Part shown: in pieces, positions 1-8,387 of the stretch
Numbering within the stretch: the stretch's first letter is position 1
Layout of the letters: the number at the start of each line of letters is the position of its first letter
Assembly: GCA_900542765.1 (NCBI GenBank)
Contig: UQOX01000003.1
Span: forward strand, 40,682-104,681
Direction of reading: 5' to 3'
Source: an uncultured Porphyromonadaceae bacterium
Lineage (GTDB): Bacteria > Bacteroidota > Bacteroidia > Bacteroidales > UBA11471
Length of the DNA stretch: 64,000 bases
Program-made: the position numbers and the translations under genes
The notes under the pieces: generated by a model
The model's input: only the letters and a program-made list of their open reading frames with translations
Databases searched by the model: none
Told to the model about the DNA's origin: nothing

Positions 1-248
1 TAATAGGAATCATATTGAATGGAGAATTTCAACGTCTCATCTTGGGTCACCGTAAAGCCGATGGGAAGCGATGACGAGGTCTCGGCTTGGTTCGTGACCA
101 GATTGTACCCGTCGATAAGGATTACCATCTGTCCTTCATAATATCCGGCAAGACGCACACCGTTCCACGCGGCCGGGTCGAAATTCTTCTCACACCCCAC
201 CAGCATAAGGAGGGGCAGGAAAAGAAGCAGTTTTTTTATTGTTGTCAT
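1..248 (-). CDS. Putative lipoprotein, C-terminus beyond window edge
   Basis: The gene reads leftward from an ATG at 248 and is still open at position 1, so 82 codons are visible. The N-terminus has a basic start, a leucine-rich core and a lipobox (LVGC, residues 16-19), so the product is probably a lipid-anchored envelope protein. After the cysteine the sequence is a plain secreted-type chain that I do not recognise. It lies 68 bp downstream of the PEGA-repeat protein gene on the same strand and is probably the last visible gene of that operon. Function unknown. Confidence 0.7.
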   Translation of the reverse strand, partial: MTTIKKLLLFLPLLMLVGCEKNFDPAAWNGVRLAGYYEGQMVILIDGYNLVTNQAETSSSLPIGFTVTQDETLKFSIQYDSY

Positions 249-316
249 TCTTGTTCGTTTTTCAATATTTCATCACACCGACGACTCGACCTCGTCCTTT
301 ACGATGCTCTACCCCA

Positions 317-2614
317 TCACCATTCACCGGAGAAGGGTATGTAAAGCACGAAGGAAGTACCGATGCGCCAACGTTTGTTGATATGACTCTCGAAAGTGTT
401 ATAAAAATCGGGCATGTTCTCATAGATATACTGCTGGTTGTAGGCCGGCCGCAAATCATGGGTATAGAAGAATGTAATATCGATGATGCGTCTTATGCAA
501 AAGCCGAATTGTGCACCGACTGAATAGTTGCTGCTATTTACAATATTGGCATCGACATTATCGCCTTTGTTGAAGTTATAACTGGCATGTGCTCCTATAT
601 AGGTCGCCCCCCAGTCTCCGCCGCCAAGGCGCAAACGCAAAGCCAATGAAACAGGAATCTGCGTATAAGTGGTCTTGGCATTCTCGGTATCGATTTCGTC
701 TATTTCGGGGTCACCTTCTTCCTTCAACAATTTCCCGCCGCGGTTTTTGCCCATTTTATAGCCACCGATGTTCAGGACAGCCGTCAGCCAGGTGAACTGC
801 TCCTGTCCCATCTTGAATGAAACATATCCGCCCATGCTGCATTTATCGGTCCACAAAATATCCCAGGCACCACCCAACGAGAAAAGGTCGCCGGCATCGT
901 AATAGTCCATGAGACGTTTGCGTTTGGCTTTGAGATAGAGGGTCTCGGAGGTTGTCTGACCAGCTTGGACGGTTATCTCCTGCGACTTGGGTTTGTAACC
1001 GTATGAAGTGGCCATCACCGAATAACTTCCCGAACGGGCTTCGAAGAAATAGGGCGACGTGCCAACGTATGAACCGTCGATATAGATTTTCGATGACGAG
1101 GGTAATGTAGTGATTTGCACCGTACCTGTCTGCGGTTTCGGATTTATCATCTCGGTATTGCGCTGACCGGCCACGACCACAACCGAACGGGTCACATCGT
1201 CATATCCGTATGCCTTGGCCGTGACAGAATAGCGGCCCGCTCCGGCATTATGAGTATAAGGTGCCACTCCGACGTAGATGCCATCGATATAGATTCTTGT
1301 ATCGGGTATATTACTGGTGAGGACAACCGTCCCGCCACTCTGCAACGACAAATCGACGGGCAAGACCTTTCCCTCCTCCACATCGATGGTTTGAGAATGT
1401 GTCGCATACCCCTCCTTCGACACGGTCAGGGTGTGTTGCCCGATAAGCACGTTTTTGAAAATGTTGGGCGACTCCCCCAGAAGCTGTCCATCGATGGAGA
1501 CAATCGCCCCCATGGGTCGGGTGTTGATATTGATGGAGCCATAGCGGGGCACGGGAGCCGACAAGGTGATGTGCTGGTTCTCTCCTGCCCGTACCTCGAT
1601 GCTCTGCTTCGACGAATAGTGCGAAGTCTTGCGGGCTTCGACGGTGTAAAGCCCGGCATTGAGACGTCCTTGCCACGACCCGACCCCTTTCAACTCTTCA
1701 TTGACAAATATTTCGGCATTTTCGGGTACGGCAATCGACACCACCGCAAAGTTGGGCGCCAAAGTGACCGATTTGCTTTGAATCGAACCGTCACCGGCAA
1801 TTACGACATTTTCGGTATAAGGCTTGTACGACGCCAATTTGAACTGCAACTTATGACTTCCTTTCGGTAATCTTTCGGTGGTAAAAGGTGTCGTGCCGGC
1901 CGGTTTGTAATCGCCATCGATATAGACTTCGGCTCCTACGGGTTCGGAGGTTATCTGCAACTGCCCATAGGCCGGACGCAGGGAAACCTGCAAGTCGGTG
2001 CGTCCCTGCGAGGAAATGGTAAACTGCCCCATATCGGTCTCATAGAGGGGGGCGACAACGCGATAGGTGTGTTTACCGTATTTGAGGAGCTGCGAGACGG
2101 AACCGCCACCCGACTCGACCAGCATATCGTCGATATAGACCTCGGCATTGGCCGGTGTCACCGTCATCGCCACATATTGTCCGCCGGCATCTTCGTGCAC
2201 GACCGTTGTCACGCGTCCCGTGGTCAGCACCATCTCGTAGGTGCGCCCCGCCTCGATGGAACATGGATAGGGATAGTCGCGCAACACGCCCAGTTGTTGA
2301 TGCGAGATGGTAATCTTTCGGGCTTTCTGCGGCACATAGACCCATATCTCTCCTGTTTTCTGCATCGTGGCAACGATGCCCAACATTCCGCCATCGAAGA
2401 CAAAGCCGGTCTCTTTGGTCACGACTTTTATCAATGCCGCCGTTTCGTTGTTCTGGTCACGCTTCATCGTACCTGCCGTGTTGGCCGTGAGGTCGGTCTC
2501 CAACAGGCGGAAACTCTTGACCGAGATTTCCTGCGCCGACAAAGAATCTATGGCAAAGACAAAAAAGAGGGAAAGGAGAGAAAGGCTCCGAAAATATCTC
2601 ACAAGGGCTTTCAT
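317..2614 (-). CDS. Secreted PEGA-repeat protein with C-terminal outer-membrane barrel-like domain
   Basis: The protein has 765 aa and a signal peptide (about residues 1-27). At least six tandem PEGA-type repeats fill about residues 145-565. Each has a V/I-Y-I-D-G turn followed by a G-x-x-x/S-P-Y/F segment and a strand ending in an x-Y-G/x-Y motif, for example EVYIDGD, SIDGQLLG, IYIDGIYVG and IYIDGSYVG. The last 200 residues look like outer-membrane beta-barrel strands, with aromatic girdles and alternating hydrophobics, and end in a terminal W. PEGA domains are surface and protein-interaction modules; the specific role is unknown. The gene is 13 bp downstream of an LPP20-like gene, so co-transcription is likely. 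The ATG at 2614 starts the signal peptide directly. Confidence 0.8.
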   Translation of the reverse strand: MKALVRYFRSLSLLSLFFVFAIDSLSAQEISVKSFRLLETDLTANTAGTMKRDQNNETAALIKVVTKETGFVFDGGMLGIVATMQKTGEIWVYVPQKARKITISHQQLGVLRDYPYPCSIEAGRTYEMVLTTGRVTTVVHEDAGGQYVAMTVTPANAEVYIDDMLVESGGGSVSQLLKYGKHTYRVVAPLYETDMGQFTISSQGRTDLQVSLRPAYGQLQITSEPVGAEVYIDGDYKPAGTTPFTTERLPKGSHKLQFKLASYKPYTENVVIAGDGSIQSKSVTLAPNFAVVSIAVPENAEIFVNEELKGVGSWQGRLNAGLYTVEARKTSHYSSKQSIEVRAGENQHITLSAPVPRYGSININTRPMGAIVSIDGQLLGESPNIFKNVLIGQHTLTVSKEGYATHSQTIDVEEGKVLPVDLSLQSGGTVVLTSNIPDTRIYIDGIYVGVAPYTHNAGAGRYSVTAKAYGYDDVTRSVVVVAGQRNTEMINPKPQTGTVQITTLPSSSKIYIDGSYVGTSPYFFEARSGSYSVMATSYGYKPKSQEITVQAGQTTSETLYLKAKRKRLMDYYDAGDLFSLGGAWDILWTDKCSMGGYVSFKMGQEQFTWLTAVLNIGGYKMGKNRGGKLLKEEGDPEIDEIDTENAKTTYTQIPVSLALRLRLGGGDWGATYIGAHASYNFNKGDNVDANIVNSSNYSVGAQFGFCIRRIIDITFFYTHDLRPAYNQQYIYENMPDFYNTFESHINKRWRIGTSFVLYIPFSGEW

Positions 2615-2627
2615 AGAGCAATGTTTT

Positions 2628-3599
2628 TTATTCGTTTTCAGGATAAGTATCGTGTGTATCGTGCAGATATGTCGTACCGTCGGCGGTAGGTTGTCGCCAC
2701 AGACGGCTATGTACGTTCAGATAATTATCGGCAATGCTCCGAATTTCGGTATCGATTTTGATTCGTAATTTTTCGGAGATGTTTCTGTTGATATTTTTCA
2801 TGTCACCTCGATAATTCTCGGTCAGCGACTTTATCGTCGACACGCCCGATTCACTATAAAAGAACCCATCGAGGCAAGGGATAATGTAGGCCGGGAAGAA
2901 ACCTTTGACCAACCTCCGCATGGGAGTGTGTTCAAAAGCCAAGGTATCGCCGCAATCGGCGTAGGTGCAATAATGGGAATCCCGGTCGAAGGGAATGCCA
3001 TCGAGCCAAGAGTGATACTCGATTTGGTCCTGCACGCGGTGCGTTTTCAGGGCAATGTGGCTCACGCTGTCGAGGCCGGTCACATTCAAATCGAGGTCAT
3101 AATAACTCGACCAGCTGGTCGAGCCGTTGAATTTATAGGTAAAGAAAAGTTCCACGTTGCCTTGTATGCGGCAAGCACTCGTCGTGTCGGGAATGATCTC
3201 GACCCGGCGGAATATCTCTCCGAAAACGGAGACATGCTCATCGAGCACTTGATAACGGAAGGGATAATCGATTTCGGCCCTTACCAGCCGGCGTATCTCG
3301 GTACGTCCTTCGATCCCGGCCGTCACATCGGAAAATATCTCTTCGACACAACGGGCATCGAGCCCGTCATGCAACATGTGGCAGAATGCGGCATGAGCGA
3401 CCGATTGACTTCGTGCCCGTGTGAGGCTCAGTCCCGGTTCGGAGACGCCCAGTTCGACATAAGGGTTCATCGGCGACATGACCCAAGCCGGCAAAGTATC
3501 CGTTCCTTGCACACGCCACTGCATGTCGGCTGCCAAATCTTGCGACGATAGCCGCGCAAGAGAAAGTACGAAACAAACGGTGAACAGTATTTTTTTCAT
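2628..3599 (-). CDS. Secreted LPP20-like hypothetical protein
   Basis: The protein has 323 aa from the ATG at 3599, which opens a clean Sec signal peptide (MKKILFTVCF...LSSQ). An upstream in-frame start at 3665 would put non-signal sequence in front. Mature residues about 35-90 contain PAWV, then YVELGVSEPG, then an alanine-rich helix, a pattern like the LPP20/FlgO family of envelope proteins. The remainder is not recognised. It lies between another LPP20-like gene (66-bp gap containing a long hairpin) and the PEGA protein (13-bp gap). No enzymatic motif was seen. The LPP20 assignment is by eye. Confidence 0.65.
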   Translation of the reverse strand: MKKILFTVCFVLSLARLSSQDLAADMQWRVQGTDTLPAWVMSPMNPYVELGVSEPGLSLTRARSQSVAHAAFCHMLHDGLDARCVEEIFSDVTAGIEGRTEIRRLVRAEIDYPFRYQVLDEHVSVFGEIFRRVEIIPDTTSACRIQGNVELFFTYKFNGSTSWSSYYDLDLNVTGLDSVSHIALKTHRVQDQIEYHSWLDGIPFDRDSHYCTYADCGDTLAFEHTPMRRLVKGFFPAYIIPCLDGFFYSESGVSTIKSLTENYRGDMKNINRNISEKLRIKIDTEIRSIADNYLNVHSRLWRQPTADGTTYLHDTHDTYPENE

Positions 3600-3610
3600 A
3601 TTCTTTTTGA

Positions 3611-3648
3611 AAGAAGAAGTATCCCTCTTCGGCGGGATACTTCTTCTT
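3611..3648 (-). repeat. 15-bp perfect inverted repeat (mRNA hairpin) inside operon
   Basis: AAGAAGAAGTATCCC at 3611-3625 and its exact complement at 3634-3648 flank an 8-nt loop. The repeat sits between the stop of the 181-aa lipoprotein gene and the start of the 323-aa gene. On the minus strand no clean T tract follows it (TCAAAAAGAA), so it may be an intercistronic stability or processing element, or a leaky terminator. Confidence 0.6.
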
Positions 3649-3665
3649 GTAAGGGCAGCCTGCAA

Positions 3666-4211
3666 TTATTGCATTTTGGCCATTTCTTCTTCGAAAACTT
3701 TTTTGAACTTTTCGTAGTCATAGTCGATGCGAAGTTTCGAGTCATCGCTTATCGAGCTATTCAAGGCTGCAAGCACATCTTCGGAAGCCAGTTCGACACA
3801 CACATAGCAGGTGTAAGTGCCATTGGCATTCTTACGGTATTTCTCGCAAATCGAGTGCGAACCGGTGAGGCGTTGGTTCACTACCGTGCGGCCCAGGTCT
3901 TCATAACGTTGGGTGCTCTCGGCATCTTCACCTTTTACATAATTTTTGGCATAGTTGTCGGCCACAGCCTTGACGGTCGTGTTGATAATTGTAGCCAACT
4001 CCTGACGAGCCGATGCAGTGGCTTGTTTGCGGGCAACATCTTCGTTACCGGCAATAGCCGATGCCGATGCTCTGAAATGAGATGCCTCGGTGCGATAGCC
4101 GGGACCCGAGCAAGGGGTTTCATACACTTCGGAAGCCGATTTGGAACTTCCGCAACTCGTAACGGCAACCAGTGCCACGGCAACGAATGCCGCCATAAAC
4201 ATTTTCTTCAT
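3666..4211 (-). CDS. LPP20-like lipoprotein
   Basis: The protein has 181 aa from the ATG at 4211, chosen because it opens a lipoprotein signal ending VTSC at about residue 20. A longer reading frame from 4277 lacks a signal. Residues 30-100 have the LPP20 pattern: short turn, many alanines, and a long amphipathic helix (ARKQATASARQELA). The C-terminus is charged and helical. Members of this family are outer-membrane-associated lipoproteins of mostly unknown function. It sits 66 bp downstream of a 620-aa LPP20 protein and upstream of another LPP20-like gene, making three related products in one transcript. Confidence 0.7.
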   Translation of the reverse strand: MKKMFMAAFVAVALVAVTSCGSSKSASEVYETPCSGPGYRTEASHFRASASAIAGNEDVARKQATASARQELATIINTTVKAVADNYAKNYVKGEDAESTQRYEDLGRTVVNQRLTGSHSICEKYRKNANGTYTCYVCVELASEDVLAALNSSISDDSKLRIDYDYEKFKKVFEEEMAKMQ

Positions 4212-4277
4212 AACTCCCTGCCCTGGATTGTGTCGGGCACAACTTTTAATAAATAATAAATTGGTAAGGTTTTTCAA

Positions 4278-6140
4278 TTAAAACATTCCTATATCGTAAA
4301 GACCGAAGTCGGGGTCTTTCTCGGGTTGCCAGGTACGCACCTTGATAATGGGTTTGTCGGGGTCGTTGAGATCGACCATCAGGAAGAGGTAGCCCTGGTC
4401 GCCGTAGTTGGTACTGTAATAATCCTGTTTTATCTGTATGCCATAAAGCTCGCCTCCGGCACCGGCTTTCACCACATCGTTGTTTCCGAAACGAATGTTG
4501 ATGAACTCGTTGCTGCGGAAACAGCGGTCGAGGTTGCGCAGGTACTGGTTTTTGGTCTGCCGGTTGTAGCGCACATAATGATTGTTGCGATAACTGTTCA
4601 TCTCGACATCACCCGTCACACGCTGCGTGACGGTACCGGTAATGATGACGGCATTATCATCGAAAATATCGCGAATGTAATCGAGACGCTTCAAGGCATA
4701 GGCGGTTTTGTAGTTTTCGAGAAAACTCATGAGGAATATCCGTGACTTCTCTTCCCAAGCCGAATGGTAAAGGATATCTTCCATGGCCTCTTTTCCCAGC
4801 CCGAAAGCCAGACTTTCAATCTTTTTGTCGGCATCGAAGGTGAAGACAACATCTTCGACAAACTTGCGGGTGTTGTTCTTGAACGAAAAGCTCATCGGAA
4901 TGCTGCGACAGATGACCTTGTCGTCGGCTTCGATGAAATTCAGATGCGGTGTATCGAGAAGCCGCGCCTGTCCGTAGGCGAGCAGTTTCTCAAACATGGT
5001 CCACCCTTGCTCGGTAAAAAGCGGTTGCACGGCATAATACTCCCGGGTGCGGACGGCATCGAGAACCCGGCCGATTACCGTCTCATAAGGAGCTGCCTCA
5101 TCGCCTTCGACAACCGTAACGACAGGTACAGGCTCGGCGGCAGTCGCAGCAGATGCCGTCAGATTGTTTACCGCATTCTCGGTCGAAGCCAGCAACGATG
5201 TAACCGACGAGGCAACAGGTACCGCCGGGTCGGCCGTGGCGCGCACCCAGATATAGGCATCGCGAAACGCGGTTCCTTTCATGACCTTCACGACACTTTC
5301 TATCTCCTTGTCGGTGTGGGCTTCGCCCGAAAATTCATATTCGCAACGGACCTGAATGTTGTCGGTTGCCATGCCGGGCAAAAGTTCTATCACGCCCAAT
5401 CCGTCCTTGGCGCTGTAAATGTTGCTCCAATTACGGCCATCGAAATAGGTATAGTCGAAACTGCTTATCGGCTCACCGGCATAGGTGATATTCAACACGA
5501 TCATATCGTCGTAGCCGTCATCGGAGGCGGGTTGGCGCATAATTTTTATCGAAGAAAAAATCTTGCGAATCTGCTCGGGTATCCACGTCATGAGCAGACA
5601 AGCCTCCCCGTTGTTGTCGTAGGTTATTTCATGCGATGAAGGGAGACTTTGCAACAGACAATATGCCCAATAGAAATTGCGCAACGCCTCATCGATTTTC
5701 CGCTCCTTTTGCGCCCGCAATGCAAATGCCACCATATCGTTCACCTTGGCTTTGCGCGAAGCGAAGATGCGGTCGACATCGGATTTCTTCACAAAACGGA
5801 ACACATGGGCATCGGGCTCGTTGCTGAGCACAAAACGTTCGGTATTCTGCAACGTGGCATTGGAATAGGTTTGCAGCACGGCCTTGAAAGAGCTTTGCGT
5901 GCTGACGCCTTTTTCGGCCACGACGTTTTCGTCGATTTTACTGTATTTGCTTTCGACAGTCACCGATATTTGCGTAATCAGGTCGTTCAGGGCCTCCTTA
6001 TCGGCTTCGGTCAAAGTCACACCTTTCCCTTCGCCCCAAATATAGTCCTTGTTTCCTTTGATTTCCGAAATGCTTTGTGCCGAAGAAAGAGCTACGGCAC
6101 ACCCTATAAAAAGCAGACAAACTATTCTTTTTTTCGACAT
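4278..6140 (-). CDS. Large secreted LPP20-domain protein
   Basis: The protein has 620 aa from the ATG at 6140, which opens a signal peptide (MSKKRIVCLLF...LSSAQ). Residues about 25-75 carry an LPP20-type domain (GNKDYIWGEGKG, then an alternating helix with EADKEALNDL). The middle shows helical tetratricopeptide-like spacing around residues 140-175. The C-terminal half has two stretches that could be NTF2-like domains (about 355-470 and 475-610); this is inference. It is the first gene of the minus-strand envelope operon, with a TATATTTG -7 element 25 bp upstream of the start. No catalytic motif was recognised. Confidence 0.65.
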   Translation of the reverse strand: MSKKRIVCLLFIGCAVALSSAQSISEIKGNKDYIWGEGKGVTLTEADKEALNDLITQISVTVESKYSKIDENVVAEKGVSTQSSFKAVLQTYSNATLQNTERFVLSNEPDAHVFRFVKKSDVDRIFASRKAKVNDMVAFALRAQKERKIDEALRNFYWAYCLLQSLPSSHEITYDNNGEACLLMTWIPEQIRKIFSSIKIMRQPASDDGYDDMIVLNITYAGEPISSFDYTYFDGRNWSNIYSAKDGLGVIELLPGMATDNIQVRCEYEFSGEAHTDKEIESVVKVMKGTAFRDAYIWVRATADPAVPVASSVTSLLASTENAVNNLTASAATAAEPVPVVTVVEGDEAAPYETVIGRVLDAVRTREYYAVQPLFTEQGWTMFEKLLAYGQARLLDTPHLNFIEADDKVICRSIPMSFSFKNNTRKFVEDVVFTFDADKKIESLAFGLGKEAMEDILYHSAWEEKSRIFLMSFLENYKTAYALKRLDYIRDIFDDNAVIITGTVTQRVTGDVEMNSYRNNHYVRYNRQTKNQYLRNLDRCFRSNEFINIRFGNNDVVKAGAGGELYGIQIKQDYYSTNYGDQGYLFLMVDLNDPDKPIIKVRTWQPEKDPDFGLYDIGMF

Positions 6141-6164
6141 AATCAATCGCAAAATTCCAAGATG

Positions 6165-6172
6165 CAAATATA
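6165..6172 (-). promoter_or_regulatory. Bacteroidetes -7 promoter element for LPP20/PEGA operon
   Basis: Read on the minus strand this is TATATTTG, an exact match to the Bacteroidetes TAnnTTTG -7 consensus, 25 bp upstream of the 620-aa LPP20 gene. No strong -33 TTTG is visible. Confidence 0.6.
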
Positions 6173-6220
6173 TAATTTTTATCGAAAATAAAGTCTTTAA
6201 ATGTTTATTTTAATATAAAG

Positions 6221-6248
6221 AAAACTCCACCTCGAAAGGCGGAGTTTT
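6221..6248 (-). terminator. Rho-independent terminator of nucleotidyltransferase gene
   Basis: Eleven-bp arms (6221-6231 and 6238-6248) flank a 6-nt loop. The single imperfect pair is G-U in minus-strand RNA but A-C in plus-strand RNA, so the hairpin is tuned for the minus strand. The stem ends in TTTT on that strand. It lies 26 bp past the minus-strand stop at 6274. Confidence 0.75.
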
Positions 6249-6273
6249 ATGTCGGAAGGGATAAAAGCCGATG

Positions 6274-7173
6274 CTAAAAGAGTTTCTCGGGGTATTCTCC
6301 GGCGTCGATAAGCGCCCTGATCTGAGCCACAACCGAGGGACGGTCTTCGGCATAGGTCACGCCAAACCACTTGGCCGTCGTGTCGAGCACTTTCACGGTC
6401 GATATTTTGTGCGTGATGAGATGGTTGACCATGAGCGGGATAAAATATTCGGCCTTGATGTTGCCGGCGTTCTCACGCAGGAAGTTGATGAAGTACTCTT
6501 CGGAGTGGCGGAAATAATCGGGCGTGAATCCCCACATGTTCATCGACACGGGAGTATTCTCCTCCACGGCCACCCAGTCGTCGCCGTCCTTATACATGAC
6601 CCGGCCGTCGCGCCGCTCGATTTGGGTGCGCTCGACCACCGTGGTCAGGTAACCGTTGGAATCGGTCTCACAAATACCGCGAGAAACAGAACCGCTCTCC
6701 GACAGGGTATTGCCCACGCGGTAACCCACCATGCAATAATCGTCGTGCTTGCCGTCGAGGTTTTTGAGATAATCGGCAATCACGGCAAAACTGTCGCGGC
6801 CATAAAAGTCATCGGCATTGATGACGGCAAAGGGTTCCTTTATCACGTCTTTGCCCATGAGCACGGCGTGGTTGGTTCCCCACGGTTTTACACGGCCTTC
6901 GGGAACGGTAAAACCCTCGGGAAGGTAATCGAGTTCCTGGAAGACCAGTTCCACGGGAATGACATGGGCATATTTTTTGAGAATCTTTTCCCTGAAATCT
7001 TCCTCGAACAGGTGGCGTATGACAAAAACGACTTTTCCAAATCCCCCTCGAATGGCATCGTAAATGGAATAATCCATGATGGTTTCTCCATTCGGGCCGA
7101 GACCGTCGAGCTGTTTGAGGCCCCCATAACGGCTACCCATTCCGGCGGCCAAGACAAAAAGTGTAGGTTTCAT
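6274..7173 (-). CDS. NDP-sugar nucleotidyltransferase family protein
   Basis: The protein has 299 aa and starts at the ATG at 7173, directly on the nucleotide-binding strand. Residues 5-20 hold the signature LAAGMGSRYGGLKQ, a variant of GxGxRxxPxTxxxPK that binds NTP and sugar-1-phosphate. INADDFYG near residue 105 supplies the metal-binding aspartates. The family transfers NMP to sugar 1-phosphates for envelope polysaccharide precursors; the exact sugar cannot be read. It is a single gene with its own promoter (CAAAGGTA at 7209) and terminator, divergent from the sigma factor gene. Confidence 0.85.
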   Translation of the reverse strand: MKPTLFVLAAGMGSRYGGLKQLDGLGPNGETIMDYSIYDAIRGGFGKVVFVIRHLFEEDFREKILKKYAHVIPVELVFQELDYLPEGFTVPEGRVKPWGTNHAVLMGKDVIKEPFAVINADDFYGRDSFAVIADYLKNLDGKHDDYCMVGYRVGNTLSESGSVSRGICETDSNGYLTTVVERTQIERRDGRVMYKDGDDWVAVEENTPVSMNMWGFTPDYFRHSEEYFINFLRENAGNIKAEYFIPLMVNHLITHKISTVKVLDTTAKWFGVTYAEDRPSVVAQIRALIDAGEYPEKLF

Positions 7174-7208
7174 ATCGGTATTTTTTATTCGGTTGGTTTT
7201 GTGATAAA

Positions 7209-7216
7209 CAAAGGTA
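7209..7216 (-). promoter_or_regulatory. -7 element upstream of nucleotidyltransferase
   Basis: The minus strand reads TACCTTTG, matching TAnnTTTG, 36 bp from the start codon at 7173. Confidence 0.55.
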
Positions 7217-7373
7217 GATAATATTTCTTCAACATCGGCTATTTCCGGCAGGTTTTTACCAACCGTCGGGAGTAGTGTGACCAAAGCGCCCTCTCATGCT
7301 CCACTTTTCGGCTTGGCAGCCATGATTTTCCTTTCTCGTGCGTAACGCCTCAAAACAAAAAACAACACAAAAA

Positions 7374-7405
7374 TTTGTTTTTTTGGAAACGATTTTCTAT
7401 GTTTG
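7374..7405 (+). promoter_or_regulatory. Complete Bacteroidetes promoter for ECF-type sigma factor
   Basis: TTTG at 7374-7377, a 20-bp spacer and TATGTTTG at 7398-7405 match the Bacteroidetes -33/-7 consensus and spacing. The start codon follows at 7489, so the leader is about 75-80 nt. Confidence 0.7.
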
Positions 7406-7488
7406 CGGTGCTGAAAATAAAAATATGTCTCATTAAAACCGAAATGCCTATCGAAAAAAGACTACTCTGAAACCAATTACACAACGAA

Positions 7489-8082
7489 ATGAAACATTTG
7501 TCCAAGCTGTCCGACGAAGAGTTGGTAGCCTTGTATTCAGAGGGTAACAATCAGGCATTCGACATTTTGCTTACGCGTCACAAAAACCGCGTTTACTCCT
7601 ATATATTCTACACGGTCAAAGACAATGACCTGTGTGAAGATATTTTCCAAGAAACATTCGTGAAAGTCATTACGACCATCAAGCAGGGTCGCTATGTCGA
7701 AGCGGGCAAGTTCTCCTCGTGGGTAACACGCATCGCTCACAACCTCATCATCGACCATTACCGCCAGGAACGGAATGAGAATCTGGTGTCGAACGACGAG
7801 AATGACGAAAAGGATATTTTCAACCGCAAAGAGCTGAGCGAAGGCACCATCGAAGACTCCATCATCACCCGCCAAATACACGCCGACATACGCCGGCTGG
7901 TGGCCGCCCTGCCCGAGAACCAGCGCGAAGTGCTCATCATGCGATATTACAAGGACATGAGCTTCAAAGAGATTGCCGATGCCACGCAGGTGAGCATCAA
8001 CACCGCCTTGGGCCGCATGCGCTATGCCCTGCTCAACATGCGCAAAATGGCCGAAGAGCACCAAATACAACTTTCTTTCTAA
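7489..8082 (+). CDS. RNA polymerase sigma factor, ECF/sigma70 family
   Basis: The protein has 197 aa. Region 2 is at about residues 18-85, with the core-binding DNDLCEDIFQETFVKV segment and the -10-recognition FSSWVTRIAHNLIIDHYR. An acidic linker (about 92-118) is followed by region 4 (about 130-185), including LPENQREVLIMRYYKDMSFKEIA and the HTH TQVSINTALGRMRYAL. It directs core RNA polymerase to a specific promoter set. No anti-sigma FecR-type gene with a membrane segment follows; instead a small 52-aa protein gene lies 73 bp downstream. Its regulon cannot be inferred from the window. Confidence 0.93.
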   Translation: MKHLSKLSDEELVALYSEGNNQAFDILLTRHKNRVYSYIFYTVKDNDLCEDIFQETFVKVITTIKQGRYVEAGKFSSWVTRIAHNLIIDHYRQERNENLVSNDENDEKDIFNRKELSEGTIEDSIITRQIHADIRRLVAALPENQREVLIMRYYKDMSFKEIADATQVSINTALGRMRYALLNMRKMAEEHQIQLSF

Positions 8083-8118
8083 AAAAAGAGGGAAGGGACA
8101 TACTAAACACACCTTGGC

Positions 8119-8150
8119 ATACGTTTCCATGATAGGAACAAGAAACGTAT
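8119..8150 (+). promoter_or_regulatory. 9-bp inverted repeat immediately upstream of small gene
   Basis: ATACGTTTC at 8119-8127 and GAAACGTAT at 8142-8150 are exact complements separated by 14 nt, ending 5 nt before the ATG at 8156. It could be an operator or a hairpin that hides the ribosome-binding region. Confidence 0.45.
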
Positions 8151-8155
8151 CGCCT

Positions 8156-8314
8156 ATGAAAAAAACAACTACTCCTTCATCTCCTGATTCGCGTAAAAAA
8201 GCCCCGATGCCCGGGCCGAGCAAAAGCACCTTGATGCTGCTGCGCATGGTGGCCCGCACCTACTCGCCTGAGCCGGCATCGACCTACTCGACGGCACACT
8301 ATGCCTTGAATTAA
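8156..8314 (+). CDS. Small basic protein following sigma factor
   Basis: The protein has 52 aa and starts at the ATG at 8156. The N-terminal third is Lys/Ser/Pro-rich and disordered-looking. Residues about 23-37 (STLMLLRMVARTYSP) form a short amphipathic helix resembling a conserved segment (TLxFLxxFARxY) that I recall from small Bacteroidales proteins of unknown function. There is no signal peptide and no membrane segment. It is downstream of, and possibly co-transcribed with, the sigma factor, with an inverted repeat just before its start. It could be a modulator of that sigma factor; this is inference only. Confidence 0.5.
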   Translation: MKKTTTPSSPDSRKKAPMPGPSKSTLMLLRMVARTYSPEPASTYSTAHYALN

Positions 8315-8353
8315 TTTTTCGCAGAATCTTTTCGCCGTTTCGAGTGTATCGTG

Positions 8354-8361
8354 TATCTTTG
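8354..8361 (+). promoter_or_regulatory. -7 promoter element of rpe
   Basis: TATCTTTG matches TAnnTTTG, 26 bp before the rpe start codon. Confidence 0.6.
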
Positions 8362-8387
8362 TTGTATGTAACGAAGATGTATCTGTC

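Larger units (their letters stand above)
7174..7488. other. Divergent intergenic region between nucleotidyltransferase and sigma factor
   Basis: This 315-bp region has no supportable gene. It holds a minus-strand promoter for the nucleotidyltransferase and a plus-strand promoter for the sigma factor. The AT-rich stretch at 7355-7450 provides an approximately 80-nt leader for the sigma factor mRNA. Confidence 0.7.

Noticed and set aside
299..345. Possible copy of the inverted repeat seen at 36996-37024
   Set aside because: The resemblance is partial, and these bases encode the conserved-looking C-terminal strand of the PEGA/barrel protein, so the match is better explained by coding.
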